Shown here piece by piece: positions 47,576 through 56,158 of a stretch of 64,000 nt of DNA (position 1 is the first letter of the stretch; each line of letters starts with the position of its first letter). The notes beneath the pieces were generated by a model that was not told the DNA's origin, did no database searches, and saw nothing but the letters and a program-made list of their open reading frames with translations. The stretch is taken from the NCBI RefSeq assembly GCF_014646275.1, contig NZ_BMND01000010.1, positions 1 through 64,000 of the forward strand, read 5' to 3'. The position numbers were made by a program, and so were the translations under genes. The DNA is from Streptomyces kronopolitis. GTDB lineage: Bacteria; Actinomycetota; Actinomycetes; Streptomycetales; Streptomycetaceae.

Positions 47576-48532
47576 TCAGTTCCGCGTGCCCGCCAGCAGC
47601 GCGCGGTACCAGTCGAGTGTGGTGTCCAGCGTGGTCTCCAGCGGAGTCGGGCGGATGCCGAAGGTCCGGGCGAACGCCGAGGAGTCCACGATCTGCGGCT
47701 CGGTGTGCTGGTAGAACATCTCCGCGTACTCGTCCATGAAGGTCTCGTCGAACGGGCCGAAGGGGCGCGGCTCGGCGAGGATCACCCGCTCCAGGGGACG
47801 GCCCACCCGCTCCTCGATCATCGCGTGGATCTCGCGGGTGGTGCGGGCGGGCGCGGTCGGCAGATGCCACACCCGGCCGTCGCCCGACGGGTCCTCGCCG
47901 AGCGTGGCCAGTCCCCTCGCCACGTCCTGGATGGCCGTGTAGCTGTGCGGGAGGTCGATGTCGCCCAGCCCGAGGACCTCGCCGCCGGTCAGTGCGGGCG
48001 GGAACACCGTGCCGCCGAGCGTCGAGTTGAGCACGCCGGGCCCGACGAAGTCGGCCGCCCGGCCGAGGACGACCCGGGCCCGCCCGGCGCGGTGGGCGGC
48101 GAGATAGGCCTCGTCCAGCCGCGCCCGCATCACGCCCTTACGGCTCGTCGCCTGCCAGGGGCTGTCCTCGGTCATCACCTCGCCGTGCGTGCGGCCGTAG
48201 GGGTACAGCGTGTCCAGGACGACCAGCCGCGCCCCGGTGGTCGCGACGGCGGCCAGCACCGCCTCCTGGACCCGGGGCATGACCTCGACCTGCAGGTGAT
48301 AGGCGACATTCACGCAGTGGTAGACGACGTCCGCGCCCTCGACGGCGGCCAGTGCCCCCTCGGCGGTGCTCACATCGGCGGCCCGGCACTCCACGCCCTC
48401 GGCGGCGTTCTCCGGCACCGAGCGGCTGACCAGCCGGACGGCGTGCCCCCGGCGGACGAGTTCGGCGGCGAGCGTGGTGCCGGCCGGACCGGCGCCCAGG
48501 ACGACGTGGAGACGGCGTGCGGCAGCAGACAT
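47576..48532 (-). CDS. NAD-dependent epimerase/dehydratase-family (extended SDR) protein
   Basis: A 318-residue extended short-chain dehydrogenase. The nucleotide-binding motif VVLGAGPAGTTLAAELVRRG is a GxGxxG variant; the segment VVLDTLYPYGRTHG holds a tyrosine where epimerases have their catalytic region, but the usual YxxxK is not clear, so activity may differ (reductase, isomerase or NADP-sensing). ATG 48532 has GAAGGAA upstream. It is divergent from a TetR gene that probably regulates it. Confidence 0.83.
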   Translation of the reverse strand: MSAAARRLHVVLGAGPAGTTLAAELVRRGHAVRLVSRSVPENAAEGVECRAADVSTAEGALAAVEGADVVYHCVNVAYHLQVEVMPRVQEAVLAAVATTGARLVVLDTLYPYGRTHGEVMTEDSPWQATSRKGVMRARLDEAYLAAHRAGRARVVLGRAADFVGPGVLNSTLGGTVFPPALTGGEVLGLGDIDLPHSYTAIQDVARGLATLGEDPSGDGRVWHLPTAPARTTREIHAMIEERVGRPLERVILAEPRPFGPFDETFMDEYAEMFYQHTEPQIVDSSAFARTFGIRPTPLETTLDTTLDWYRALLAGTRN

Positions 48533-48745
48533 GGCGAGTTCCTTCTCTGTGGAGCGGCGGGTGGCGCCGAACGAGGAGCGGGTGAAGGCGGGGGAGGGGC
48601 GGTGCAGCGGGTTTCCGTTGCCCCTCCTTGCTTCTGTTAGAGACCATAACTCTCGTGATGGTGCATCGCAAGAGGGGTGGTGGATACGATGTGCGAGGGC
48701 GGCTCACACTCGCCGTCCCACGCCGCCGCGACGCAGGAGGAGAAC

Positions 48746-49459
48746 ATGGCCGCCGAGGTACGAAGCCCCCGGGCGCGCTACCGCGAGCAGAACCGCGCGG
48801 AGATCAAGGCGGCCGCGCTGCAGCAGCTCGCCGAGGGCGGCGTCCAGGCCGTGGCGCTCACCCGGATCGCCAAGGACATGGGACTCTCCGGGCCGGCCCT
48901 CTACCGCTACTTCGCGGGCCGGGACGATCTGCTGGGCGAGCTGATCCGGGACGCCTATGACGAGGTCGCGCAGGTCACCGAGCAGGTCGGCGGCGCGGCA
49001 CCCGCCGGGGACGCGCGGGCCGCCCTGCACGCCCTGGCTGACGCCTACCGGAGCTGGGCCGTCGCCCAGCCGCACCGCTACCTCCTGATCCAGGGCACCC
49101 CGCTCCCCGGCTACGCCGCCCCGCCCGACACCCTGCTGCGCGCGCGGGCCGCCCTGGGCCCGTTCCTCACGGTGTTCGCGGCAGGCACACCCAGCGAACC
49201 GCTGCGGCCGGTCGTCGCCGAAATGACCGCCTGGGTCCGCGAGGACGAGAACATCGCCGACTGGGTCGCACACCACACCGGACTGCCACCGCAGGACGAG
49301 GCGGCAGGCATCGCCCTCGCCGGCACGGTCCTGGCCTGGTCACAACTGCACGGCACGGTCAGCTTGGAGGTCTCCGGCCAGTACACCGGGATGGGCCACC
49401 GTGCACCGACGCTGCTCGCCGCCCAGATCGATACCCTGGCGGACTCGTTCGGGCTGTAG
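48746..49459 (+). CDS. TetR-family regulator, divergent to the epimerase-like gene
   Basis: A 237-residue TetR regulator. The DNA-binding domain (ALTRIAKDMGLSGPALYRYF) is intact, and the C-terminal domain resembles the TetR_C family found in many Streptomyces regulators (HPYLLIQGTPLPGY-type sequence, here HRYLLIQGTPLPGYAAP). ATG 48746 has AGGAGGAG just upstream. The divergent interval contains GAGA-N7-TCTC near 48640-48660, a weak inverted repeat that may be its operator. It probably represses the epimerase-like gene in response to an unknown ligand. Confidence 0.87.
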   Translation: MAAEVRSPRARYREQNRAEIKAAALQQLAEGGVQAVALTRIAKDMGLSGPALYRYFAGRDDLLGELIRDAYDEVAQVTEQVGGAAPAGDARAALHALADAYRSWAVAQPHRYLLIQGTPLPGYAAPPDTLLRARAALGPFLTVFAAGTPSEPLRPVVAEMTAWVREDENIADWVAHHTGLPPQDEAAGIALAGTVLAWSQLHGTVSLEVSGQYTGMGHRAPTLLAAQIDTLADSFGL

Positions 49460-49499
49460 GTACTGCTTCTCGGATCGCAGTCGCGGACCGCTGCGCGGC

Positions 49500-50435
49500 T
49501 CAGACCTTGATGATCAGCTTTCCTCGCACATGCCCCGCCTCGCTCAACTCCTGTGCCTTCGCGGCGTCGGCGAGTGCGAACGTCTCGACGACGGGTACGG
49601 CGAGCCTCCCCTCAACCGCCAGTCGGGCATGGACGGCCATCACTGACCGGACCTCCTCCGGCGATGTGCCGCCCGCGGAGAAGACCACACCGTGATCGGC
49701 GGCGTGCATGTCGGCGATGGTGACGATGCGGTCGGTCGTCCCGCCGAGCAGGGCGATCGAAACCGGCAGCGCGTCCTGTCCGGCCGAGTCGAAGACCGCG
49801 TCGATGCCTTGCGGGGCGGCGGCCCGGACCCGGTCGGCAAGGCCCGCCCCGTACGCCACCGGGATCGCGCCCAGCGAGCGCAGGAAGTCGTGATTGGCCG
49901 GGGACGCCGTGCCCACGACCACGGCGCCGGCCGCCACCGCGAGCTGGGTCGCGACCTGGCCGACGGCGCCGGCCGCGCCGTGCAGCAGCAGGGTCTCGCC
50001 CTCCTTCAGCCCCAGCAGGCCGAGGACCCGCTGCGCCGTCTCACCGGCCACCGGCAGGGTCGCTGCGGCGTCGAAGGAGAGCGCGGCGGGCTTGCGCACG
50101 ATATCGCCCGCGAGGGCGTACTCCGCGTAGGAACCGGTGCTGGACCAGCCGAAGACCTCGTCGCCGACGGCGAGGGTTTCCCCGGGGATCGGGCCGGTGC
50201 CGCCCTCTTCGCCGAGTGCGTCCACCACCCCGGCGAACTCCAGCCCCGGCACGGCGGGGAACGTCGTCGGGTAGAACTGCTCCACCCACCCGTAACGCCG
50301 CTTGTGGTCCAGTGGATTGACGCCGGCTGCCACCACCTTCACGCGTACTTGCCCCGGTCCGGGCACCGGCTTGTCGGTGTGCCCGAGAGTGAGCACCTCG
50401 GGACCGCCGAATTCGTTGTAGAGGATCGCTCGCAT
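49500..50435 (-). CDS. Zinc-free alcohol dehydrogenase/quinone oxidoreductase (MDR family)
   Basis: A 311-residue medium-chain dehydrogenase of the quinone-oxidoreductase type, which reduces enones or quinones with NADPH. The opening MRAILYNEFGGPEVLTLG, the segment AGVNPLDHKRRYG and the nucleotide-binding motif HGAAGAVGQVATQLAV are typical; zinc ligands are absent. ATG 50435 has GGGAG six bases upstream. It is convergent with the TetR gene at 48746-49459, and the LuxR gene is divergent at 50645. Confidence 0.9.
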   Translation of the reverse strand: MRAILYNEFGGPEVLTLGHTDKPVPGPGQVRVKVVAAGVNPLDHKRRYGWVEQFYPTTFPAVPGLEFAGVVDALGEEGGTGPIPGETLAVGDEVFGWSSTGSYAEYALAGDIVRKPAALSFDAAATLPVAGETAQRVLGLLGLKEGETLLLHGAAGAVGQVATQLAVAAGAVVVGTASPANHDFLRSLGAIPVAYGAGLADRVRAAAPQGIDAVFDSAGQDALPVSIALLGGTTDRIVTIADMHAADHGVVFSAGGTSPEEVRSVMAVHARLAVEGRLAVPVVETFALADAAKAQELSEAGHVRGKLIIKV

Positions 50436-50644
50436 ATCGGTCTCCCTGTTCATGGCGTGAAATGCATGGAGTGGATGGGGTGGGCGAGGCAGATGAGGTG
50501 GAGGGGGTGTCCAGTTCCGCAGAGGGGCGGGGCCGGCGGTTTCAGCTTCGTCGCCGACATGAGGCGCGGCGCCCGCCATCGGGACAGTCCGGCCTGGCCG
50601 AAAGGCCAGTACCGGCCGGGGTGCCGCTGGCTACGCTCAGGCAC

Positions 50645-51904
50645 ATGGAGTTGACCGGATCCGTGCCCGCCCTGACCGCCGCCTACGAGGTGATCCGCCA
50701 GCCCCTGGGCGAGATCCTGCCCCGGCTGTCCGCCGTCCTGGCCGAGCTGGTGCCGCACCGGGCGGCCGCGGAACTCTCCACGCACTGCGCACACTCGCCG
50801 TTCAAGACGTATGGCGACGCCGAGCTCAGCGGCCGGCTGACCACCGCCCACTTGGCGCCGCTGCTCGCCTCCGGCATCCCGGGCCGCCCGTGGCAAGGCA
50901 CCCTCGCCCTCGCCGGATCCGAGTGGCCCGTCCTCGCCGTGACGAGCCGTGCCACGATCCGGGGCGCCGTCCTGCTGCTGGTGCGGGACGCGGATGCCGA
51001 CGCTGTCGACGCCCCCGCAGCCGCCCTTGTGCAGGCGTTGTGGGACGTGGTCACCAGCCACTTCGACCGGTTGGCGGCCGAGGCTCTGCCCGGTGCGCTG
51101 GCCCGCTCACGGACCGCCGCAGGCACCCGGGCCCGGGTCATCGCGGAGCTGGGCGAGGCCTACGCGGCCGCGCTCACGGGAGTGCTGGGCGTCCTGCGCA
51201 GTCGCACCCTCGATGACGCGGCGGCCCGTGCCACCGCCACGGATCTCGCGGTCTCGGCCCTGGTCGAGCTGCGTGCGGAGGCGGAACGGGACCAGGAGAT
51301 CGCCGAGGAACCGGCCTGCCAGGCCTTCGCCCGGCTCGCCGACTCCCTGCGGCCGCTGGTGCGATACAGCCCCGTGCGGCTGGAGTTGGGCGCCCCCGAC
51401 TCCGCGCGGACGGTGGCCGCCGACGTGGCACACACCGCGCGGGTCATCGTCCGGACGCTGCTGCTGAAGGTTCTGGAGCAGGAGGCGGTGAGCCGGGTCC
51501 ACGTCGGCTGGCAGATCACCGACGACGCACTGCGCGCGACGGTGCGCGATGACGGGTCCGGCGCCCTCACCCACGGCGGCCTGGCCGACGGCGGGATCGC
51601 CGGGCGACTCGAGGTGCTGAACGGGCGGCTGGACGTCGATGCCGTACCCGGGTGGGGGACCACGGTGTCGGCGACGATCCCGCTGCGGGTGTCCCAGGAC
51701 CCGTCCCCCGACCCGCTCACCGCGCTGGGGGAGCGGGAACTCCAGGTGCTGGCGCGGCTGGCGCTCGGGCACCGCAACCGGGCGATCGCGCAGGAGCTGC
51801 ACATCAGCGAGTCGACGGTGAAGTTCCACGTCGCGAAGATCCTCACCAAACTGGGCGTCGAGTCACGGGGTGAGGCGGCGGCCCTGTTCCATGCCGTGGC
51901 CTAG
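50645..51904 (+). CDS. Degenerate histidine-kinase-like protein fused to a LuxR DNA-binding domain
   Basis: A 419-residue single-polypeptide regulator. Its middle part looks like a NarL-type histidine kinase: a dimerisation-helix region (RARVIAELGEAYAAALTGVL) in which the usual LHD phosphoacceptor motif is replaced by GE, then a GHKL ATP-binding region with VRDDGSG and GWGTTVSATIP but no N-box asparagine. A LuxR helix-turn-helix ends it (LTALGERELQVLARLALGHR). I infer that a two-component kinase was converted to a one-component regulator in which ATP or ligand binding could be the signal. ATG 50645 lies close to GCTGGCTACGCTCAGGCAC; the ribosome binding site is weak. Confidence 0.83.
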   Translation: MELTGSVPALTAAYEVIRQPLGEILPRLSAVLAELVPHRAAAELSTHCAHSPFKTYGDAELSGRLTTAHLAPLLASGIPGRPWQGTLALAGSEWPVLAVTSRATIRGAVLLLVRDADADAVDAPAAALVQALWDVVTSHFDRLAAEALPGALARSRTAAGTRARVIAELGEAYAAALTGVLGVLRSRTLDDAAARATATDLAVSALVELRAEAERDQEIAEEPACQAFARLADSLRPLVRYSPVRLELGAPDSARTVAADVAHTARVIVRTLLLKVLEQEAVSRVHVGWQITDDALRATVRDDGSGALTHGGLADGGIAGRLEVLNGRLDVDAVPGWGTTVSATIPLRVSQDPSPDPLTALGERELQVLARLALGHRNRAIAQELHISESTVKFHVAKILTKLGVESRGEAAALFHAVA

Positions 51905-51944
51905 GAAGTGCTTCTAGGGGGTGGGGTGTTGGGGCGGAACCGTC

Positions 51945-52337
51945 TCAGCGGGCGCTTCCCAGGTTTCGGTCTGCTTCGGTGCCCTCCAGCATCAGTGTGG
52001 TCTCCTCGATGCGGCGGAAGCGGCCGTCGGGGGCGAACTCGGCGAAGACGTAGACCTCGGTGCGGACGGTGGAGCCGTCGTTCTTGGTGACCTGTACGAG
52101 GTGGCGGTCGGCGTAGAGCTTCCCGTCGGTCAGCTCTTCGCGGACCTCGATGGAGCCTGCGGCCACGACCGTGCGGAGGTGGGCGATGTGCTCGGTGAAC
52201 TCGGCGCGGTCGGCCCACTCGCCGTCCGTGCGCTGGCGGTAGTCGGGGGCGAAGTGCCGGTCGACGGCCTCCTGGAGGTCGAGTTCCGGGGTGAAGAGGA
52301 GGTCGGTGAGGGCGGGGGTGATGGTGGTGTGACGCAT
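51945..52337 (-). CDS. SnoaL-like/NTF2-family protein
   Basis: A 130-residue protein of the NTF2-like superfamily (SnoaL/nuclear-transport-factor-2 fold), with the opening helix and curved beta-sheet pattern (LQEAVDRHFAPDYRQRTDG; HLVQVTKNDGSTVRTEVYVF). Such proteins range from polyketide cyclases to simple binding or isomerase functions; no catalytic residue can be assigned. It is divergent from a MarR gene and shares the operator-rich promoter between them, so it is a probable target of that regulator. Confidence 0.83.
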   Translation of the reverse strand: MRHTTITPALTDLLFTPELDLQEAVDRHFAPDYRQRTDGEWADRAEFTEHIAHLRTVVAAGSIEVREELTDGKLYADRHLVQVTKNDGSTVRTEVYVFAEFAPDGRFRRIEETTLMLEGTEADRNLGSAR

Positions 52338-52373
52338 GGGTGTGCTCCGTCCGTGGGGATGACTCTACGGTGT

Positions 52374-52392
52374 TGCGTGCGTTGCGCACGCA
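52374..52392. promoter_or_regulatory. MarR operator 1
   Basis: TGCGTGCGTTGCGCACGCA: perfect 8-bp arms around a 3-base centre, near the -35 position of a likely SnoaL promoter (TAGAGT on the minus strand at 52362-52367). Confidence 0.75.
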
Positions 52393-52412
52393 TAAGGAGA
52401 AGGTACACCAGA

Positions 52413-52431
52413 TGTGTGCGTGGCGCACGCT
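52413..52431. promoter_or_regulatory. MarR operator 2
   Basis: TGTGTGCGTGGCGCACGCT: a slightly decayed copy of operator 1, 39 bases away. It abuts the putative -10 (TATCCT, 52431-52436) of the MarR gene, so binding would block that promoter. Confidence 0.7.
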
Positions 52432-52436
52432 ATCCT
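52431..52436 (+). promoter_or_regulatory. Putative -10 of the MarR gene, leaderless
   Basis: TATCCT lies only about 7 bases before ATG 52443, so transcription would begin at or next to the start codon. No ribosome binding site is visible. The -35 is unclear. Confidence 0.5.
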
Positions 52437-52442
52437 GGGGGT

Positions 52443-52892
52443 ATGGAGAACGAGATGGGTCACGCGGTCGCCGAAGCCCTGGGCGATCTGCTCAAGCGCA
52501 CCCTGCGGGCCAACCTGTACCAAGCCCTGACCGAGAACATCGGCGAGGGTGTCGACGAGGTCACCTATCCGGTGCTGAGCGGACTGGCCAGGACGGGGCC
52601 CTGTAGCGCCGCCGAGCTGGCCGGGGAGGTGGGCCTGGACCGGTCCGGTGTCAGTCGGCGCGCCTCACGTCTGGAGGCGGCCGGTCTCGTGCGGCGGGCG
52701 CCGGACCCCGACGACCGGCGGGCCGTCCTGCTGGCCCTCACCGAGCAGGGCACCGAGACGGTGGCGCTGATGCGCGAGCGCCTCGCCGCGCGTATCGAGG
52801 AGTCCCTGCGTTCCTGGCCGGAGGGGGAGGCACGGTCCTTCGCCCGGAATCTGCGCAGGTTCCTCGACGAGGGGCCGTTCAAGGAGGTGTAG
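52443..52892 (+). CDS. MarR-family repressor
   Basis: A 149-residue winged-helix regulator of the MarR family. The recognition region is SAAELAGEVGLDRSGVSRRA followed by the wing DPDDRRAVLLALT. It probably represses itself and the divergent SnoaL-like gene through two matching operators (52374-52392, 52413-52431), and would be released by a small phenolic or oxidative ligand, as is common in the family. ATG 52443 directly follows a likely -10 element, suggesting a leaderless message. Confidence 0.88.
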   Translation: MENEMGHAVAEALGDLLKRTLRANLYQALTENIGEGVDEVTYPVLSGLARTGPCSAAELAGEVGLDRSGVSRRASRLEAAGLVRRAPDPDDRRAVLLALTEQGTETVALMRERLAARIEESLRSWPEGEARSFARNLRRFLDEGPFKEV

Positions 52893-52993
52893 TGAGGTGC
52901 AGTAGCGTCCGGCGTCGGCGGGTTGGCGGAGGGGCGGTCGCTTGTCGAGGGTGTGGGTGGTGGAACGGTGGCGGTGCCGTGCCGTGGCCGGGG

Positions 52994-53665
52994 TCAGTAG
53001 CCGGAGGGGCGGATCAGGCCCGTCTCGTAGGCGAAGACGGCGGCCTGGGTCCGGTCGCGCAGGCCCAGCTTGACCAGGATGCGGCCGACGTGGCTCTTCA
53101 CGGTCTGTTCCGCGACCACCAGCCGCTCCGCGATCTCCCCGTTCGACAGGCCCTGGGCGATCAGTGACAGGACCTCGGTCTCCCGTTCCGTCAGGGTGCC
53201 CACCCGGTCCTTGAGCGGGGTGCGCGGGGTGCTGGTCACCCGGGAGAACTCGGCTATCAGGCGCTTGGTGACGTTCGGGGCGAGCAGGGCGTCGCCGGCC
53301 GCCACCACCCGTACCGCCTGGGCGAGTTCGGCCGCCGAGGCGTCCTTGAGCAGGAAGCCGGACGCGCCCGCCCGCAGCGCCTCGTAGACGTACTCGTCGA
53401 GGTCGAAGGTGGTCAGGACGAGGACCTTGACGGTGGCGCCGGCCGGTTCGGTGAGGCGGCGGGTGGCCTCGATGCCGCCGAGCCGGGGCATCCGGACGTC
53501 CATCAGGACGACGTCCGGGGCGAGTTCGGCGACCTTGTCGAGGGCGTCGAGGCCGTCCACGGCCTGGCCGACGACCTCGATCCCGGGTTCGGCGTTGAGC
53601 AGCACGGTGAATCCCTGGCGGACCATCATCTGGTCGTCGGCGATCAGCACGCGGATGGTCGTCAT
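52994..53665 (-). CDS. NarL/LuxR-type response regulator
   Basis: A 223-residue response regulator. The receiver domain has the phosphoacceptor Asp56 (DVVLMDVRMP) and acidic pocket IADDQ; the output domain is a LuxR helix-turn-helix (LTERETEVLSLIAQGLSNGE). ATG 53665 overlaps the stop of the histidine kinase gene (ATGA), so the two are co-translated and certainly a pair. It is the last gene of the hydrolase/acyltransferase/kinase/regulator operon and may control that operon or the envelope. Confidence 0.93.
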   Translation of the reverse strand: MTTIRVLIADDQMMVRQGFTVLLNAEPGIEVVGQAVDGLDALDKVAELAPDVVLMDVRMPRLGGIEATRRLTEPAGATVKVLVLTTFDLDEYVYEALRAGASGFLLKDASAAELAQAVRVVAAGDALLAPNVTKRLIAEFSRVTSTPRTPLKDRVGTLTERETEVLSLIAQGLSNGEIAERLVVAEQTVKSHVGRILVKLGLRDRTQAAVFAYETGLIRPSGY

Positions 53666-54978
53666 GGGGTGTCCTCGCCGGTCTCGGCCGGTTGTCTCGC
53701 GGGGGCGGGCAGCAGGGCGGCGACCTCGTAGCCGCCGTCCGGGGTGGGGCCGGCGGCCAGTTCGCCGCCGAGCATCGCGGTGCGTTCGCGCATGCCCAGC
53801 AGCCCGTGTCCGGAGCCGGGGGAGGGCGGGGCGGGCCCGACTGGCGCGGTGTTGGTGACGTGGAGGGTGAGAGCGTCGGGCGCGTAGCCGAGCCGCACCC
53901 GCACCGCTGCGCCGGGCGCGTGCCGCATCGCGTTGCTCAGCGCCTCCTGGACGATGCGGAACGCCGACAGCTCGGCCCCCGGCGACAGCGCGTGCGGCTC
54001 GCCGGTGGTCTCGGTGGTGACGGTCAGTCCGGCCGTCCGTACGTTGTCGAGCAGTTCGTCCAGCCGGTCCAGGGTGGGCTGCGGGGCGTGCCGCACGCCG
54101 TCCGCCGCGAGGTCTTCGGAGCGCAACACGCCCAGTACGCGGCGGAGTTCGCGCAGCGCGTCGACGGCATTCGCGCGGATGCCCGCGAGGTTCTCCGTCA
54201 GCTCGTCGGTGGGGTTCGCGACGAGATGGGGTGCGACCTGCGCCTGGATGGAGATCACCGACATGTGGTGGGCGACCACGTCGTGCAGCTCCCGGGCGAT
54301 GCGGTGGCGCTCCTCCAGCAGGGTGCGCCGGGCCCGCTCCTCGGCGGTCAGCTCCTCCTGCTCGACGAGTTGGTTGCGGGCCACCCGGCGGCCGCGCAGC
54401 GCGGCCCCCAGCACCGCCGCGATGATCAGCAGCGGGACCGCCTGCGTCGCGTTCTGGTAGTGGCCCGGGCCGAGGAACGCCAGACAGGACAGCCCGGCCA
54501 GCACATGGAGCCCCAGCGCCTCGGCCGCGACTCGCGGGCGTACCCGCAGCGCCAGCAGGAATATCGTCGCGGCCTGCGCGAGGAGACCCGGTTCGGTCCA
54601 GGGGAAGGGCTCCGCCCCGGGGAACCCGTCCCCCGCGGCCCGCGCCGCGACCACCATCGCCGCCGTCGACACCCACCAGGCCGGTATCGGACGGAACATG
54701 GCCCCGAACAGCGCCAGGGACTGGCACAGCGCGAGCAGCAGCGCCAGGCCCGTCGCCAGCCCGTAAAGATGAATGAGGTAGTCCGTGGTGAGGATGGTCG
54801 TCGCATAGACGAGGACGCCGATCAGCACATGCGGCAGCCGGGCGAACAGACGGGGACCCCGCATCCTCGGCAGCGGATCGGCCGCCACCGTCCACAGATC
54901 GTCGCGCAGCGTACGCGGCAGCGCCAACAGCGCCGCCCGCAGCCGCGGTTGCCCGCCCGTCCCGCCCCCCGTGACCAT
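53662..54978 (-). CDS. NarL-type sensor histidine kinase
   Basis: A 438-residue membrane sensor kinase. About five N-terminal membrane helices precede a HisKA_3 dimerisation domain with the phosphoacceptor histidine at 232 in RELHDVVAHHMS, and a GHKL ATPase domain (AFRIVQEALSNAMRHAPGA; GSGHGLLGMRERTAML). This layout phosphorylates a NarL-type regulator, which is the next gene. ATG 54978 has AGGGTGG upstream. It lies 10 bases after the acyltransferase stop. Confidence 0.92.
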   Translation of the reverse strand: MVTGGGTGGQPRLRAALLALPRTLRDDLWTVAADPLPRMRGPRLFARLPHVLIGVLVYATTILTTDYLIHLYGLATGLALLLALCQSLALFGAMFRPIPAWWVSTAAMVVAARAAGDGFPGAEPFPWTEPGLLAQAATIFLLALRVRPRVAAEALGLHVLAGLSCLAFLGPGHYQNATQAVPLLIIAAVLGAALRGRRVARNQLVEQEELTAEERARRTLLEERHRIARELHDVVAHHMSVISIQAQVAPHLVANPTDELTENLAGIRANAVDALRELRRVLGVLRSEDLAADGVRHAPQPTLDRLDELLDNVRTAGLTVTTETTGEPHALSPGAELSAFRIVQEALSNAMRHAPGAAVRVRLGYAPDALTLHVTNTAPVGPAPPSPGSGHGLLGMRERTAMLGGELAAGPTPDGGYEVAALLPAPARQPAETGEDTP

Positions 54979-54988
54979 GTGCACCACC

Positions 54989-56158
54989 CTAGACACGACG
55001 GGTCGCCCCCGGCAGGGCGGGGCGCCGGCCGGACGCCCGTCGGGAGCGCCCGTGCCGCCCCGTGCGGCCCTGCTCGTAGGCACGGAAGGCGGCCAGGCAC
55101 ACCAGCAGGGCCAGTCCGAACACCGGTAGCCAGGCCAGCCGGGCGAGGACCCATGCCGCGCCGTCGGGGGCGGTGTGCAGGCCGGGGAGCGGGTGGCCGG
55201 CGAGCAGGCCGAGCGCGGTGACGGCCATCATCGCCGTCTGGTGCCACAGGAAGACCGTCATCGCCGCGAGGTTCAGCAGCGCCACCGGCGCCCAGACCAG
55301 GGGGCGCCGCAGCACCCGCCGCAGCGGACCGAGCAGCAGCAGGGCCGCCCCGCACTGGGCCAGGCCGAAGGTGACGACCGCGAGGGTGGGCGGGTTGAGG
55401 TTGGATATCGCGGCGCCCGGCACCCCGACCATGGCAGCCGGATACCCGGCCCACCCGACGAGTGCGGCGGTGGCGGCGCCGCCACCGAGCAGCAGCGTCC
55501 AGCCGGTCGAGCGGCCGGCCAGCCGGCCGCGTGCCCAGGCCGCGCCCAGGCAGTACGGAACCAGCCAGCCCGCCGGCACATTGAGCCAGCCGAGCCACTC
55601 CGGACCGCCCAACCCGAAGCGGAACAGATCGACATGGAGGACGACGGCCAGCGGCCACAGCGGGTGCAGCCGGGCGACCAGCGGGGTCGCCGCCGTCAGC
55701 GCGGTGAACACCAGCAGGAACCAGAGCGGGGAGCGCACCAGGGTCCCCAGGGTGGCGACGGTCCCCACCCCGGCCCCGGAGGCCAGCAGGGCGAGGGCCA
55801 CCACACCCCAGAGCACCAGCACCGCCGCAACCGGCCGCGACAGCCGGGCCGTACGGGCGCCGAGCCACCGCCGGTAGCTCTCGCCCCGGGCGCGGGCCGA
55901 GGCATGACCGCGCGCCGCCACCCGGCCGCCGACGAGGAAGAAGACCGCCAGGGTCTGGAAGACCCAGGAGACGGGCGTCAGCTGCGGCATCGAGCGCAGC
56001 GGGCTGGCACCGTGCACCGCGCCGCTGTCCGTGACCAGGGCGGTCACCAGCCAGTGTCCGAGCACCACCCCCAGGATGGCGAGCGCTCGCAGGGCGTCGA
56101 CGCCGCGGTCGCGGCCCTCCGGGGTGGCGGCGGCGATCCGCCGGGCGAGTTCACGCAT
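54989..56158 (-). CDS. Acyltransferase-3-family membrane protein
   Basis: A 389-residue membrane protein with about 10 helices and the family-start sequence RGVDALRALAILGVVLGHWL, where the last histidine is the conserved catalytic residue of acyltransferase-3 (OafA-like) enzymes. These O-acylate extracellular sugars or other surface molecules. ATG 56158 overlaps the last eight bases of the upstream hydrolase gene (ATGCGTGA), indicating coupling. With the sensor kinase pair downstream, it may be part of a surface-modifying response. Confidence 0.87.
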   Translation of the reverse strand: MRELARRIAAATPEGRDRGVDALRALAILGVVLGHWLVTALVTDSGAVHGASPLRSMPQLTPVSWVFQTLAVFFLVGGRVAARGHASARARGESYRRWLGARTARLSRPVAAVLVLWGVVALALLASGAGVGTVATLGTLVRSPLWFLLVFTALTAATPLVARLHPLWPLAVVLHVDLFRFGLGGPEWLGWLNVPAGWLVPYCLGAAWARGRLAGRSTGWTLLLGGGAATAALVGWAGYPAAMVGVPGAAISNLNPPTLAVVTFGLAQCGAALLLLGPLRRVLRRPLVWAPVALLNLAAMTVFLWHQTAMMAVTALGLLAGHPLPGLHTAPDGAAWVLARLAWLPVFGLALLVCLAAFRAYEQGRTGRHGRSRRASGRRPALPGATRRV

